Source: Massilia sp. KIM
GTDB taxonomy: Bacteria; Pseudomonadota; Gammaproteobacteria; Burkholderiales; Burkholderiaceae_D
Direction of reading: 5' to 3'
Assembly: GCF_002007115.1 (NCBI RefSeq)
Contig: NZ_MVAD01000001.1
Span: forward strand, 186,001 to 250,000
DNA: 64,000 nt
A program made the position numbers and the translations under genes. The notes below the pieces were generated by a model. The model was not told where the DNA came from. It worked only from the letters and a program-made list of their open reading frames with translations, and did not search any database. Each line of letters opens with the position of its first letter. Positions within the stretch are counted from its first letter, which is position 1. Shown piece after piece: positions 19,433 through 28,937 of the stretch.

Positions 19433-19702
19433 ATGACCGTAGAAAACATCAACAAAGCCGCGATCATCGCGGACAACGCACGTGGCCAGAACGACACCGG
19501 TTCGCCGGAAGTCCAGGTCGCACTGCTGACCGCCCGCATCAACGAGCTGAACGGCCACTTCAAGGCGCACCAGAAGGATCACCACTCCCGCCGTGGCCTG
19601 ATCATGATGGTCAACCGTCGTAAGAGCCTGCTGGCTTACCTGAAGCGCAAGGACGCCAACCGTTACCGCGATCTGATCGCCAAGCTCGGCCTGCGTAAGT
19701 AA
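19433..19702 (+). CDS. rpsO: 30S ribosomal protein S15
   Basis: An 89-residue protein with the S15 signature: [54 protein letters not shown] and a terminal LIAKLGLRK. It binds 16S rRNA helix 22 and helps assemble the central domain of the small subunit. The ATG at 19433 is preceded by GAAAGGTAACATC; upstream in-frame starts read through unrelated sequence. It is followed by a terminator and then pnp, the classic rpsO-pnp arrangement, where part of the transcripts read through. Confidence 0.98.
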   Translation: MTVENINKAAIIADNARGQNDTGSPEVQVALLTARINELNGHFKAHQKDHHSRRGLIMMVNRRKSLLAYLKRKDANRYRDLIAKLGLRK

Positions 19703-19729
19703 TCGTTGCGCCAGACGGTTTAGTCACGA

Positions 19730-19766
19730 AATGCCTGCGCCAGAGAGTCTGACGCGGGCATTTTTT
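19730..19766 (+). terminator. intrinsic terminator after rpsO
   Basis: A 10-bp stem, AATGCCTGCG (19730-19739) with CGCGGGCATT (19753-19762), includes one G-U pair, has a 13-nt loop, and is followed by a run of six T (19761-19766). Some read-through into pnp is expected, as in other bacteria. Confidence 0.88.
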
Positions 19767-19794
19767 GTTTTAGCTGTTTTGTTGTTGTAGTAAA

Positions 19795-19821
19795 GATCGC
19801 CGCGAGTGAATGGCGGCGATC
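19795..19821 (+). promoter_or_regulatory. stem-loop in the pnp leader
   Basis: A perfect 9-bp stem, GATCGCCGC (19795-19803) / GCGGCGATC (19813-19821), with a 9-nt loop, lies about 60 nt before the pnp start and has no T-run. In E. coli, a pnp leader hairpin is cut by RNase III and lets PNPase repress its own synthesis. This stem is the natural candidate for similar control here, though it is shorter than the E. coli one. Confidence 0.55.
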
Positions 19822-19880
19822 CGTGGTGAGGTGGAACGACAGCCCCTGAAAATCTGTCGGCAAATAGAAAGGGATTACCC

Positions 19881-21986
19881 ATGTTTAACAAAGTTACGAA
19901 AACCTTCCAGTACGGCCAACACACTGTCACCCTGGAGACGGGTGAGATCGCGCGCCAGGCATCGGGCGCCGTCGTGGTGTCGGTCGAAGACACGGTCGTG
20001 CTGGCCACTGTGGTCGCCAAGAAGGACGCCAAGCCTGGCCAGGACTTCTTCCCGCTGACCGTGGACTACATCGAGAAAAGTTACGCTGCCGGTAAGATCC
20101 CGGGCGGTTTCTTCAAGCGCGAAGGCCGTCCTTCCGAAAAGGAGACCCTGACCTCGCGCCTGATCGACCGTCCGATCCGCCCGCTGTTCCCGGAAGGCTA
20201 CCTGAACGAAGTCCAGGTCATCATCCACGTGCTGTCGGTGAACCCGGAAGTCGATCCTGACATCCCGTCGATGATCGGCGCCTCGGCCGCCCTGTGCGTG
20301 GCCGGCATCCCGTTCAACGGCCCGATCGGCGCGGCCCGCGTCGGCTACGCCAACGGCCAGTACATCCTGAACCCGACCACCACCCAGATGAAGACCTCGC
20401 AGATGGACCTGGTGGTGGCCGGCACCGAGACCGCCGTGCTGATGGTGGAATCGGAAGCGCAGCAACTGTCGGAAGAAATCATGCTGGGCGCGGTCGTCTA
20501 CGGCCACGAGCAGATGAAGGTCGTGATCGACGCGATCCACGACCTGGTCGCCGAAGGCGGCAAGCCGGAAGTCGAATGGTCGCCGGCGCCGAAGAACGAA
20601 GCCCTGATCGCGCGCGTCACCCAGCATGCCGAAGGCCTGATCCGCGCCGCCTACCAGGTGAAGGACAAGCAGGCGCGCACCGAGAAGCTGCGCGACGCCT
20701 CGGCCCAGGTGCTGGCCGCGCTGAACGCGGACGGCCAGGAAGAAGTGGACGCCGTCGAAGTCGGCAACATCCTGTTCGACCTGGAAGCGCGCGTGGTCCG
20801 CTCGCAGATCCTGGAAGGCGAACCGCGCATCGACGGCCGCGACACCCGCACCGTGCGTCCGATCTCGATCCGCACCAGCGTGCTGCCGCGCACCCACGGC
20901 TCGGCCCTGTTCACCCGCGGCGAAACCCAGGCCCTGGTGATCGCCACCCTGGGCACCGCGCGCGACAGCCAGAAGATCGACGCGCTGATGGGCGAGTACA
21001 CCGACGACTTCATGATGCACTACAACATGCCTCCGTTCGCCACCGGCGAAACCGGTCGCGTGGGCACCCCGAAGCGCCGCGAAGTGGGCCACGGCCGCCT
21101 GGCCAAGCGCGCGCTGGTCGCTGCGCTGCCGGCGCCGGAAGAGTTCAGCTACTCGGTGCGCCTGGTCTCGGAGATCACCGAATCGAACGGCTCCTCGTCG
21201 ATGGCATCGGTGTGCGGCGGCTGCCTCGCGCTGATGGACGCCGGCGTGCCGATGAAGGCCCACGTGGCCGGCATCGCCATGGGCCTGATCAAGGAAGGCG
21301 GCAAGTTCGCGGTCCTGACCGACATCCTGGGTGACGAAGACCACCTGGGCGACATGGACTTCAAGGTGGCCGGCACCGCCAACGGCATCACCGCGCTGCA
21401 GATGGACATCAAGATCCAGGGCATCACCAAGGAGATCATGCAGGTTGCGCTGGCCCAGGCCAAGGAAGGCCGCCACCACATCCTGGCCGAGATGCAGAAG
21501 GCCATGCCGACCGTGAAGACCGAGCTGTCGGACTTCGCGCCGCGCCTGATCACCATCCGCATCAACCCGGAAAAGATCCGTGACGTGATCGGCAAGGGCG
21601 GCGCCGTGATCCGCGCGCTGACCGAGGAGACCGGCACCCAGATCGACATCACCGACGACGGCGTGGTCACCATCGCCTCGGTCGACGCCGCCGCCGGCCA
21701 GGAAGCCAAGCGCCGCATCGAAGAGCTGACCGCCTCGGTCGAAGTGGGCAAGACCTACGACGGCACCGTGCTCAAGCTGCTGGACTTCGGCGCGATCGTC
21801 CAGGTCATGCCGGGCAAGGATGGCCTGCTGCACATCTCGCAGATCGCCAACGAGCGCGTCAACGCCGTGGCCGACTACCTGAAGGAAGGCCAGCAAGTGC
21901 GCGTGAAGGTCCTCGAGACCGACGAGCGCGGCCGCCTGAAGCTGTCGATGAAGGCAGCCGATCCGGTGGAAGCGGCGGCGCAGTAA
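19881..21986 (+). CDS. pnp: polyribonucleotide nucleotidyltransferase (PNPase)
   Basis: A 701-residue 3'-to-5' phosphorolytic exoribonuclease, core of the RNA degradosome. Two RNase PH-like domains frame a helical linker. The first contains [20 protein letters not shown] and [11 protein letters not shown]; the second contains [13 protein letters not shown] and the catalytic-region [18 protein letters not shown]. The C-terminus has a KH domain ([20 protein letters not shown]) and an S1 domain ([19 protein letters not shown]). The start ATG is preceded by AGAAAGGGATTACCC. A strong terminator follows. Length matches the family. Confidence 0.98.
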   Translation: MFNKVTKTFQYGQHTVTLETGEIARQASGAVVVSVEDTVVLATVVAKKDAKPGQDFFPLTVDYIEKSYAAGKIPGGFFKREGRPSEKETLTSRLIDRPIRPLFPEGYLNEVQVIIHVLSVNPEVDPDIPSMIGASAALCVAGIPFNGPIGAARVGYANGQYILNPTTTQMKTSQMDLVVAGTETAVLMVESEAQQLSEEIMLGAVVYGHEQMKVVIDAIHDLVAEGGKPEVEWSPAPKNEALIARVTQHAEGLIRAAYQVKDKQARTEKLRDASAQVLAALNADGQEEVDAVEVGNILFDLEARVVRSQILEGEPRIDGRDTRTVRPISIRTSVLPRTHGSALFTRGETQALVIATLGTARDSQKIDALMGEYTDDFMMHYNMPPFATGETGRVGTPKRREVGHGRLAKRALVAALPAPEEFSYSVRLVSEITESNGSSSMASVCGGCLALMDAGVPMKAHVAGIAMGLIKEGGKFAVLTDILGDEDHLGDMDFKVAGTANGITALQMDIKIQGITKEIMQVALAQAKEGRHHILAEMQKAMPTVKTELSDFAPRLITIRINPEKIRDVIGKGGAVIRALTEETGTQIDITDDGVVTIASVDAAAGQEAKRRIEELTASVEVGKTYDGTVLKLLDFGAIVQVMPGKDGLLHISQIANERVNAVADYLKEGQQVRVKVLETDERGRLKLSMKAADPVEAAAQ

Positions 21987-22009
21987 GCCTCCCGCTAGGT
22001 CTGTCCAAG

Positions 22010-22042
22010 AAACCGCCAGAGCGTGAGCCTGGCGGTTTTTTT
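22010..22042 (+). terminator. intrinsic terminator of pnp
   Basis: A perfect 10-bp stem, AAACCGCCAG (22010-22019) / CTGGCGGTTT (22029-22038), with a 9-nt loop, runs into a stretch of seven T (22036-22042). Confidence 0.93.
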
Positions 22043-22165
22043 ATGGGGATCGCGGCCTTGCTCGGCGACGACGGACCCGGCCATCTGCTGGTATTCGGCA
22101 CGGACCGGCGGACCGGGAGGGTCGTCAGCGTCCAGTTGGCGCCGCCGGTCGACGCGCAGCGCTAG
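22043..22165 (+). pseudogene. remnant of a paralogue of the next lipoprotein gene
   Basis: A 40-codon open frame begins exactly after the pnp terminator T-run and ends at TAG 22163-22165. Its tail, GHLLVFGTDRRTGRVVSVQ followed by LAPPV, aligns with the C-terminus of the intact downstream lipoprotein, GYLLIFFLDQGGKVRAVDI followed by VPPV: matching positions are G, LL, a hydrophobic residue and F, then D, G, a basic residue and V, V, and PPV. No signal peptide or N-terminal part is present, so I read it as the 3' end of a duplicated and truncated copy. The similarity is short and could be chance. Confidence 0.4.
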
Positions 22166-22265
22166 CCAGGACCCCCCGGTTTGAGCGCGATTAAAGATGT
22201 TCGGCGAACTTTCGCCGAGAATAACGAAGATCGCCACTCCTTCGGGTGCGTCACGGGGACCGCTG

Positions 22266-22646
22266 ATGAGATTGTTCTGGGCATGGCTGCTCGCCTTCGG
22301 CATCCTGCAAGGATGCTTGGGCTATTCGGTCGAGGTGCAGATCAACACCCTGGGCCACGACCATTTCACGGTCAAGGGCTGGGCCGGCGCCGACCAGGTC
22401 GGGCGCGGGCGCATGGTCGGCTCCTTCCTCAGCCAGTTTCCCGTCACCCAGCTCACCCGCGCCGAGATCCGCGATCTGCTGGGCGAGCCCACCGGTTCCA
22501 TCGGCCGCGACGACAGCCTGTGCTACTTCGTCGGACCGACCACCGTGGTCAGCCAGTATGGGCGGGGCTACCTGCTGATCTTCTTCCTCGACCAGGGCGG
22601 GAAGGTGAGGGCGGTGGACATCGTCCCGCCCGTGACCATCACCTGA
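22266..22646 (+). CDS. small hypothetical lipoprotein
   Basis: A 126-residue protein starting at the ATG at 22266. The N-terminus MRLFWAWLLAFGILQGC ends in a lipobox-like LQGC with Cys17. The mature part has TRAEIRDLLGEPTGSIGRDD, a helix followed by a LGEP turn as in BamE/SmpA-like lipoproteins, then beta-rich sequence GYLLIFFLDQGGKVRAVDIV. The function is not known. An earlier in-frame start at 22197 adds sequence with no such features. A truncated paralogue may lie just upstream at 22043-22165. The gene stands between pnp and the metal efflux genes and is probably independent of both. Confidence 0.7.
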   Translation: MRLFWAWLLAFGILQGCLGYSVEVQINTLGHDHFTVKGWAGADQVGRGRMVGSFLSQFPVTQLTRAEIRDLLGEPTGSIGRDDSLCYFVGPTTVVSQYGRGYLLIFFLDQGGKVRAVDIVPPVTIT

Positions 22647-22756
22647 CCCGCTTCCCCTCCCTGTCCTTGCGCATCCCTCGCGCGGCCTATAGCCAGCGCC
22701 GGAAAATTCGGGCACACTACGCCGGTAGGCTCGCGCCGCGCCAACCCCGGACTTTC

Positions 22757-23104
22757 ATGAAACGCCTGTTACTGATCCTGCTGCTCGTCACGATGCCGCT
22801 CCAGGCCGTCTGGGCAGCCGCATGCGCCTGCTGTCCGGAGCCGGCCCAGAGCAGCGCCCAGCACGACGCCGACCAGGCCGGCAAGCAGCAGCCGGCCGGC
22901 GATGGCGAGGACGGCAAGGCCAAGCCCTGCGACAACTGCGACGGCTGCGACGTCTGCCACCATCTCTCGGCCAGCGCGCTCCCCTCCGCCAATCCCGACC
23001 TGCCCCTGCCCAAGGGCGCCCCGCACCTGCGCGGCGAATTGCGGCGCTACGTCTCCCACATCCCCGATCTGATCCCGCCTCCGGACCGGCAACTGCGTCT
23101 CTGA
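22757..23104 (+). CDS. czcI: CzcI-like small periplasmic Cys-rich protein
   Basis: A 115-residue protein with a signal peptide, MKRLLLILLLVTMPLQAVWA, then a Cys/Asp/His-rich part: ACACCPEPAQ, PCDNCDGCDVCHH. The architecture (basic start, PLQxxWAA cleavage region, CDxCH motif) matches the CzcI family encoded at the head of czc operons, where it is thought to modulate metal efflux gene expression. The seven Cys and two vicinal His could bind metal. It precedes the czcC-like gene by 90 bp in the same direction. The family call rests on pattern and position. Confidence 0.7.
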   Translation: MKRLLLILLLVTMPLQAVWAAACACCPEPAQSSAQHDADQAGKQQPAGDGEDGKAKPCDNCDGCDVCHHLSASALPSANPDLPLPKGAPHLRGELRRYVSHIPDLIPPPDRQLRL

Positions 23105-23194
23105 GCCGGCGGGACACCCTGCATCGACACTGGCCGCAGCCCTGCGGCCGCACGCATCGCGCCCGCCGAACGACCCACCTGTTCGGAGCACACC

Positions 23195-24430
23195 ATGTCG
23201 TTCTTTACCAGGCCGCGCAAGCACGTGGCCATCCTTGCGGCCATCCTGGCCACGGCTCCGGCCGTGCCCGTGGCCGCCCCCTTGACCCTGGCGGCGGCCA
23301 TCGAACTGGCCGAGCGCGCCAGTCCGGCCCTGCGCGCGGCCGCGCACGAGGTCGCGGCCCAGGACGGCGCGCTGGCCCAGGCCGGGGCGCTGCCCAATCC
23401 GGAGCTCGAACTCCTGCGCGAAGGCCAGCGGCGCGATACCCGCACCACCACGGCCCAGCTCAACATTCCTTTCGAGCTGGGCGGCAAGCGCGCGGCCCGG
23501 GTGGCGCTGGCGCGCAGCGAGGGCGAGCTGGCCCGGCGCGAACTGTCCGCCCTGCGCGCCGAGCTGAGGGCCGACACCGCCGCCGCCTTCCACGAGCTGG
23601 TGCTGGCCGCCGAGCGCCAGCGCCTGGCCGGGGAGATGGCGGCGCTGGCCGCGCGCGCCCTCGATGCGGCGGCGCGCCGGGTCCAGGCCGGCAAGGTCTC
23701 GCCGGTCGATGAAACCCGCGCCCGCATCGCTGAGGCCAACGCCCGCATCGAGCTGCTGCAGGCCGGCCGCGCGCTGCAGGAGGCGCGCGTGCGGCTGGCC
23801 GCGCTGTGGGGGGGCGAACCGGCCGCGCTGGAGCCGGCTGCGCCGGAGGCGCCGCCGCCGGTGCTGCCTTTGGCGCAACTGGCCGCCCGGCTCGACGCAG
23901 CGCCCGCCATGCGCCGCGCGCTGGCCCGGGTCGCCCAGCGCGAAGCCGAGGCGCGCCTGGCGCGGACCCAGCGCACGCCGGACCTGACCCTGGTGCTGGG
24001 CACGCGCCGCGAAGGCCAGGACGCGGGCAACCAGGCCGTGGTCGGCCTGTCGGTGCCGCTGCCGCTCTTCAACCGCAACGAGGGCGCCCTGCGCCAGGCC
24101 CTGAGCCGGGTCGACCAGGCGCGCGAGCAGCAGGCGGGCGAGGGCGCGCGCCTGCGTGCGGACCTGGCCCAGGCCCATGCGCGCCTGCTCGCCGCGCGCG
24201 ACGAGGCGGCGCTGGTGCGCGGCGAGATCCTGCCCGGCGCACGCAGCGCCTGGCAGGCCGCGAGCCGCGGCTTCGAGGCCGGCAAATTCGGCTTCCTCGA
24301 GGTGCTGGAGGCCCAGCGCACCCTGTTCCAGTCCCAGCTTCAGGCCTTGCAGGCCGACGCCGAGATCCAGCGCGCGGCCGCCGAGATCGCCCGCCTCACC
24401 GGCGCCTCGGCATTCCAGGAGAACCCATGA
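23195..24430 (+). CDS. czcC: CzcC-like outer-membrane efflux channel (TolC family)
   Basis: A 411-residue outer-membrane factor. A signal peptide lies in about residues 1-28 (VAILAAILATAPAVPVAA). Two OEP repeats of long amphipathic helices follow: LAAAIELAERASPALRAAA, GALPNPELELLREGQ, ARLRADLAQAHARLLAA and FEAGKFGFLEVLEAQRTLF. It forms the exit duct for the RND pump encoded by the next two genes. The stop overlaps the czcB-like start (ATGA). The sequence is Ala/Arg-rich even for this genome. Confidence 0.88.
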   Translation: MSFFTRPRKHVAILAAILATAPAVPVAAPLTLAAAIELAERASPALRAAAHEVAAQDGALAQAGALPNPELELLREGQRRDTRTTTAQLNIPFELGGKRAARVALARSEGELARRELSALRAELRADTAAAFHELVLAAERQRLAGEMAALAARALDAAARRVQAGKVSPVDETRARIAEANARIELLQAGRALQEARVRLAALWGGEPAALEPAAPEAPPPVLPLAQLAARLDAAPAMRRALARVAQREAEARLARTQRTPDLTLVLGTRREGQDAGNQAVVGLSVPLPLFNRNEGALRQALSRVDQAREQQAGEGARLRADLAQAHARLLAARDEAALVRGEILPGARSAWQAASRGFEAGKFGFLEVLEAQRTLFQSQLQALQADAEIQRAAAEIARLTGASAFQENP

Positions 24431-25617
24431 ACAAGCAGCAAATGAAAGTCATCGCCGTCATGCTGGCGGTGGCCATCGCCATCGCCGCCCTGGTGCTGGC
24501 GCGCGGCGGCAGCGAAGACAGCGCCCACGCGGACGAGGATCACGGTGAGCAGGCCGACCAGGCGCAGCGCGCCGGCGCGGGGCGCGAAGACCTCGAGCTG
24601 GTGCCCATGACCGAGGCCCAGGTGCGCGCCGCCGGCATCGTGGTGCAGGCGGCCGGCCCGGCGCGGATGGACAGCTTCATCCGCGCCCCCGGCCAGATCT
24701 CCCTGAACGAAGACCGCACCGCCCACGTGACCCCGCGCGCGGCCGGCGCCGTGGAGGCGGTGCGCGCCAACCTCGGCGACCGGGTGCGCAAGGGCGAGGT
24801 GCTGGCCGTGATCGCCAGCGCCGACGTCGCCGCCCAGCGCGCCGCGCTGGCCAGCGCCGAACGCCGCATGCGCCTGGCGCGCGAGCTGCACGCGAGCGAA
24901 CGGTCGCTGTGGGAAGCGCAGGTGACGGCGCGCCAGGACCTGCTCAAGGCCGAGGCCGAACTGCAGGAGGCCGGGATCGCGCTGCAGGCGGCGCGCCAGC
25001 AACTGCAGGCGCTTGGCGGCCTTGGGGACGGCGGCTCCAACCGGCTCCAGATCCGCGCCCCCTTCGACGGCGTGGTGGTCGAGAAGCACATCAGCCTGGG
25101 GGAAGTGGTCGGCGCCGACACCCGCGTGTTCACCATCGCCGACCTGGCCACGGTCTGGGCCAACGTGGTGGTGCCGGCGCGCGACCTCGACATCGTGCGC
25201 GATGGCACGCCGGCCGTGGTGCGCTCGATCGCCTCCGAGGCCACCGCGCCCGGCAAGGTGAGCTACGTCAGCTCCCTGGTGGGCGAGGAATCGCGCTCGG
25301 CCCAGGCGCGCGTGGTGCTGGACAACCCGAAGCTGGCCTGGCGCCCCGGCCTGGCCGTCAACGTCGACATCGTGACCGGATCGAGCGCCGTGCCGGTGGC
25401 GCTGCCGCGCGAGGCGGTGCGCACCGTCGAGGGCAGGCTGGTGGTGTACGCGCGCACGCCCCAGGGCTTCCTGGCCAGGCCGGTGGCGGTGGGCCTCTCC
25501 GACGGCCGCCTGGTCGAGATCACGGCCGGCCTGCGCGCCGGCGAGCTGGTGGCCACCTCGGGCAGCTTCGCCATCAAGGCGGAGCAGGGCAAGGGCGAGG
25601 GCGGGCATGGGCACTGA
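24427..25617 (+). CDS. czcB: CzcB-like periplasmic adaptor subunit
   Basis: A 396-residue membrane-fusion protein. One N-terminal membrane anchor (MKVIAVMLAVAIAIAALVLA) precedes an acidic, His-containing linker (SAHADEDHGEQAD), then the barrel-sandwich hybrid: TPRAAGAVEAVRANLGDRVR, KGEVLAVIASADV, a helical hairpin (about 140-200) and LQIRAPFDGVVVEKHISLGE. It links the inner-membrane RND pump to the outer-membrane channel and may pass metal to the pump. The C-terminus GEGGHGH may bind metal. It starts at the ATGA overlap with the previous gene and ends just before the czcA-like start. Confidence 0.88.
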   Translation: MNKQQMKVIAVMLAVAIAIAALVLARGGSEDSAHADEDHGEQADQAQRAGAGREDLELVPMTEAQVRAAGIVVQAAGPARMDSFIRAPGQISLNEDRTAHVTPRAAGAVEAVRANLGDRVRKGEVLAVIASADVAAQRAALASAERRMRLARELHASERSLWEAQVTARQDLLKAEAELQEAGIALQAARQQLQALGGLGDGGSNRLQIRAPFDGVVVEKHISLGEVVGADTRVFTIADLATVWANVVVPARDLDIVRDGTPAVVRSIASEATAPGKVSYVSSLVGEESRSAQARVVLDNPKLAWRPGLAVNVDIVTGSSAVPVALPREAVRTVEGRLVVYARTPQGFLARPVAVGLSDGRLVEITAGLRAGELVATSGSFAIKAEQGKGEGGHGH

Positions 25618-25630
25618 AGGGACCTCGAAC

Positions 25631-28600
25631 ATGTTCAACCGACTCATCGAGGCGTCCATCGCCCACCGCTGGCTGGTGATGCTGGCGGTGCTGGCCATGG
25701 CCATCCTGGGCGCGGTCAACTACGGCCGCCTGCCGATCGACGCCGTGCCCGACCTCACCAACGTGCAGGTCCAGATCAACACCTCGGCGCCGGGCTATTC
25801 CCCGCTCGAGACCGAGCAGCGCATCACCTATCCGGTGGAGTCGGTGCTGTCCGGCCTGCCGGGCCTGGAACAGGTGCGCTCGCTGTCGCGCTACGGCCTG
25901 TCGCAGGTGACGGTGGTGTTCAAGGACGGCACCGACATCCATTTCGCGCGCCAGCTGGTCAGCCAGCGCCTGCAGGACGCGCGCGAGCAGCTTCCCGCGG
26001 GGGTGGTGCCGGCCATGGGCCCGATCGCCACCGGCCTGTCCGAGATCTACCTGTGGACCGTGGAAACCGTGCCGGGGGCGAAGAAGCCCGATGGCACGCC
26101 CTACACCCCGGCCGACCTGCGCGAGATCCAGGACTGGATCATCAAGCCCCAGCTGCGCACCGTGCCCGGCGTCACCGAGATCAATTCGATCGGCGGCTTC
26201 GACAAGGAATACCTGGTGGCCCCGGACATGGCCACGCTCTCGTCCTATGGCCTGGAGCTGGCCGACATCGTCGGGGCGCTGGAGAAGAACAACAGCAACG
26301 TCGGCGCCGGCTACATCGAGCGCGAGGGCGAGCAATACCTGGTGCGCGCCCCCGGCCAGGCGGCCTCGAAGGAGGACATCGGCAACGTGGTGGTGTCCAC
26401 CGTGCGCGGCATCCCGGTGCGGGTGCGCGACGTGGCCGACGTCTCGGTCGGGCGCGAGCTGCGCACCGGCGCCGCCACCGAGAACGGCCAGGAAGTCGTG
26501 CTGGGCACGGTGTTCATGCTGCTCGGCGAGAACAGCCGCGCGGTGTCGAAGGCGGTGGACGCGCGCATGGCCGAGATCAACCGCTCGCTGCCGCCCGGGG
26601 TGAAGGCGGTCACGGTCTACGACCGCACCAAGCTGGTCGAACGCGCCATCGCCACCGTGCGCGACAACCTGCTGGAGGGCGCGGTGCTGGTGGTGGCCGT
26701 GCTCTTCCTCTTCCTCGGCAATATCCGCGCCGCCCTGCTCACCGCCATGGTGATCCCGCTGGCGATGCTGTTCACCTTTTCCGGCATGGTGGGCAACCGC
26801 ATCAGCGCCAACCTGCTCAGCCTCGGCGCGCTCGACTTCGGCATCATCGTCGATGGCGCGGTAGTGATCGTCGAGAACTGCGTGCGCCACCTGGCCGCGG
26901 CCCAGGCCCGCCTGGGGCGCGAGCTCACGCGCGAGGAGCGCTTTCGCGAAGTGCTGGCGGCGGCGCGCGAGGCGCGCCGGCCGCTGGTCTACGGCCAGCT
27001 GATCATCATGATCGTCTACCTGCCGATCTTCGCCCTCACCGGCATCGAGGGCAAGATGTTCCACCCGATGGCCTTCACGGTGGTGATCGCGCTGCTGGGC
27101 GCGATGATCCTCTCGCTCACCTTCGTGCCGGCCGCGGTCGCGCTGTTCATCGGCCGCAGCGTGGTGGAGCGCGAAAGCCGGGCGCTGGGCGCGGCGCGCC
27201 GCTGGTATGAAGCCTGCCTGGGCTACGCCCTGGCCAACCGGCCGGTGGCCCTCGGCTTCGCCGTGCTGGCGCTGGCGGTCTCCGGCCTCATGGCGACCCG
27301 CCTGGGCGCCGAGTTCGCGCCCACGCTCGACGAAGGCGACCTGGCGGTGCTGGTCACGCGCGTGCCCGGCACCAGCCTGACGCAGTCGGTCAGGATGCAG
27401 CAGCAGATCGAGCTGGCCCTGCTGGCGGCCCACCCCGAGATCGAGCGGGTGTTCGCGCGCATCGGCACCGCCGAGGTGGCGTCCGACCCGATGCCGCCCA
27501 GCGTCGCGGACGGCCTCATCATGCTCAAGCCGGAGCGCGACTGGCCGCGGCCGCGCAAGACCCGCGCGCAGTTGCTGGAGGCGATGCGGCGCACCCTGGA
27601 CGGCCTGCCCGGCAACAGCTACGAGTTCAGCCAGCCGATCCAGCTGCGCGTCAACGAACTGATCTCGGGCGTGCGCAGCGACGTGGCGGTGAAGGTGTTC
27701 GGCGACGACCTGGCGGTGCTGGACGCCACCGCGCGCCGCATCGCCGCCGTGCTGCGCCAGGTGCCGGGAGCGAGCGAGGTGCAGGTGGAGCAGACCACCG
27801 GGCTGCCGATGCTGCAGGTGCGGGTCGACCGCGAGCGCGCCGCGCGCATGGGCCTGAACATCGGCGACGTGCAGGAGACCATCGCCACCGCCACCGCGGG
27901 CCGCGCGGCCGGCGTGGTGTTCGAGGGCGACCGCCGCTTCGACATCGTGGTGCGCCTGCCCGAGGCGGTGCGCGCCGACGTCGACGCCCTGCGCCGGCTG
28001 CCGGTGGCGCTGCCGACGGCGGCCGGGGCGCCGCACAGCTTCATCGGCCTGGGCGAGATCGCCAGCTTCGAGACCACGCCCAGTCCCAACCAGTTCAGCC
28101 GCGAGCAGGGCAAGCGGCGGGTGGTGGTGAGCGCCAACGTGCGCGGGCGCGACATCGCCTCCTTCGTGGCGGATGCGCAACAGCGGATCGCGGCCCAAGT
28201 TCCGGTGCCCCCCGGCTACTGGACCGGCTGGGGCGGCCAGTTCGAGCACCTGCAGGCCGCCGCCGGCCGCCTGCAGCTGGTGGTGCCGGCCTCGCTGGCC
28301 CTGGTGTTCGCGCTGCTCTACCTGGTCTTCAACAACCTGCGCGACGGCCTGCTGGTGTTCACCGGGATTCCCTTCGCCCTGACCGGCGGCGTGTGCGCCC
28401 TGTGGCTGCGCGGGATTCCGTTCTCGATCTCGGCGGCGGTCGGCTTCATCGCCCTGTCCGGGGTGGCGGTCCTCAACGGGCTGGTGATGATCTCCTTCAT
28501 CCGCCAGTTGCGCGAGGGCGGGGCGCCGCTGGGCGAGGCGGTGCGCGCGGGGGCGCTGGCGCGCCTGCGGCCGGTCCTGATGACGGCCCTGGTGGCTTCG

Positions 28601-28795
28601 CTCGGCTTCCTGCCGATGGCCCTGGCCACCGGCACCGGGGCCGAGGTGCAGCGGCCGCTGGCCACGGTGGTGATCGGCGGCATCCTGTCCTCGACCCTGC
28701 TGACCCTGATCCTGTTGCCGGTCATCTACGAGATGGCGCATGGCCGGGCGGAGCGTGCCCGCGCGGCCGTCGCAAATGTTAATTTGGAAGCGTAG
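25631..28795 (+). CDS. czcA: CzcA-like heavy-metal efflux RND transporter
   Basis: A 1054-residue inner-membrane proton/metal antiporter with 12 expected helices and two large periplasmic loops. In helix IV the segment DFGIIVDGAVVIVEN places Asp402, Asp408 and Glu415 at exactly the numbers reported for the proton-relay residues of Cupriavidus CzcA when translation starts at the ATG at 25631; this also supports that start over 25607. The DFG-x3-DG pattern marks pumps for divalent ions (zinc, cobalt, cadmium or nickel) rather than the copper/silver CusA type. Its exact ion cannot be fixed. It is the last gene of the operon; no clear terminator follows. Confidence 0.9.
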   Translation: MFNRLIEASIAHRWLVMLAVLAMAILGAVNYGRLPIDAVPDLTNVQVQINTSAPGYSPLETEQRITYPVESVLSGLPGLEQVRSLSRYGLSQVTVVFKDGTDIHFARQLVSQRLQDAREQLPAGVVPAMGPIATGLSEIYLWTVETVPGAKKPDGTPYTPADLREIQDWIIKPQLRTVPGVTEINSIGGFDKEYLVAPDMATLSSYGLELADIVGALEKNNSNVGAGYIEREGEQYLVRAPGQAASKEDIGNVVVSTVRGIPVRVRDVADVSVGRELRTGAATENGQEVVLGTVFMLLGENSRAVSKAVDARMAEINRSLPPGVKAVTVYDRTKLVERAIATVRDNLLEGAVLVVAVLFLFLGNIRAALLTAMVIPLAMLFTFSGMVGNRISANLLSLGALDFGIIVDGAVVIVENCVRHLAAAQARLGRELTREERFREVLAAAREARRPLVYGQLIIMIVYLPIFALTGIEGKMFHPMAFTVVIALLGAMILSLTFVPAAVALFIGRSVVERESRALGAARRWYEACLGYALANRPVALGFAVLALAVSGLMATRLGAEFAPTLDEGDLAVLVTRVPGTSLTQSVRMQQQIELALLAAHPEIERVFARIGTAEVASDPMPPSVADGLIMLKPERDWPRPRKTRAQLLEAMRRTLDGLPGNSYEFSQPIQLRVNELISGVRSDVAVKVFGDDLAVLDATARRIAAVLRQVPGASEVQVEQTTGLPMLQVRVDRERAARMGLNIGDVQETIATATAGRAAGVVFEGDRRFDIVVRLPEAVRADVDALRRLPVALPTAAGAPHSFIGLGEIASFETTPSPNQFSREQGKRRVVVSANVRGRDIASFVADAQQRIAAQVPVPPGYWTGWGGQFEHLQAAAGRLQLVVPASLALVFALLYLVFNNLRDGLLVFTGIPFALTGGVCALWLRGIPFSISAAVGFIALSGVAVLNGLVMISFIRQLREGGAPLGEAVRAGALARLRPVLMTALVASLGFLPMALATGTGAEVQRPLATVVIGGILSSTLLTLILLPVIYEMAHGRAERARAAVANVNLEA

Positions 28796-28937
28796 AATGT
28801 CAAATTTCGTGGCCGGTGCCAGCAGTGCGCGAGCATTTCCATTTTTGCAGTGAAAATATCCAACAGACAACCCAACCGTGCCCTGTCCGCTATGGCGGAA
28901 ATGGTATAGTTGGCTGTTTAGCTCTCTCGTGTATCTG

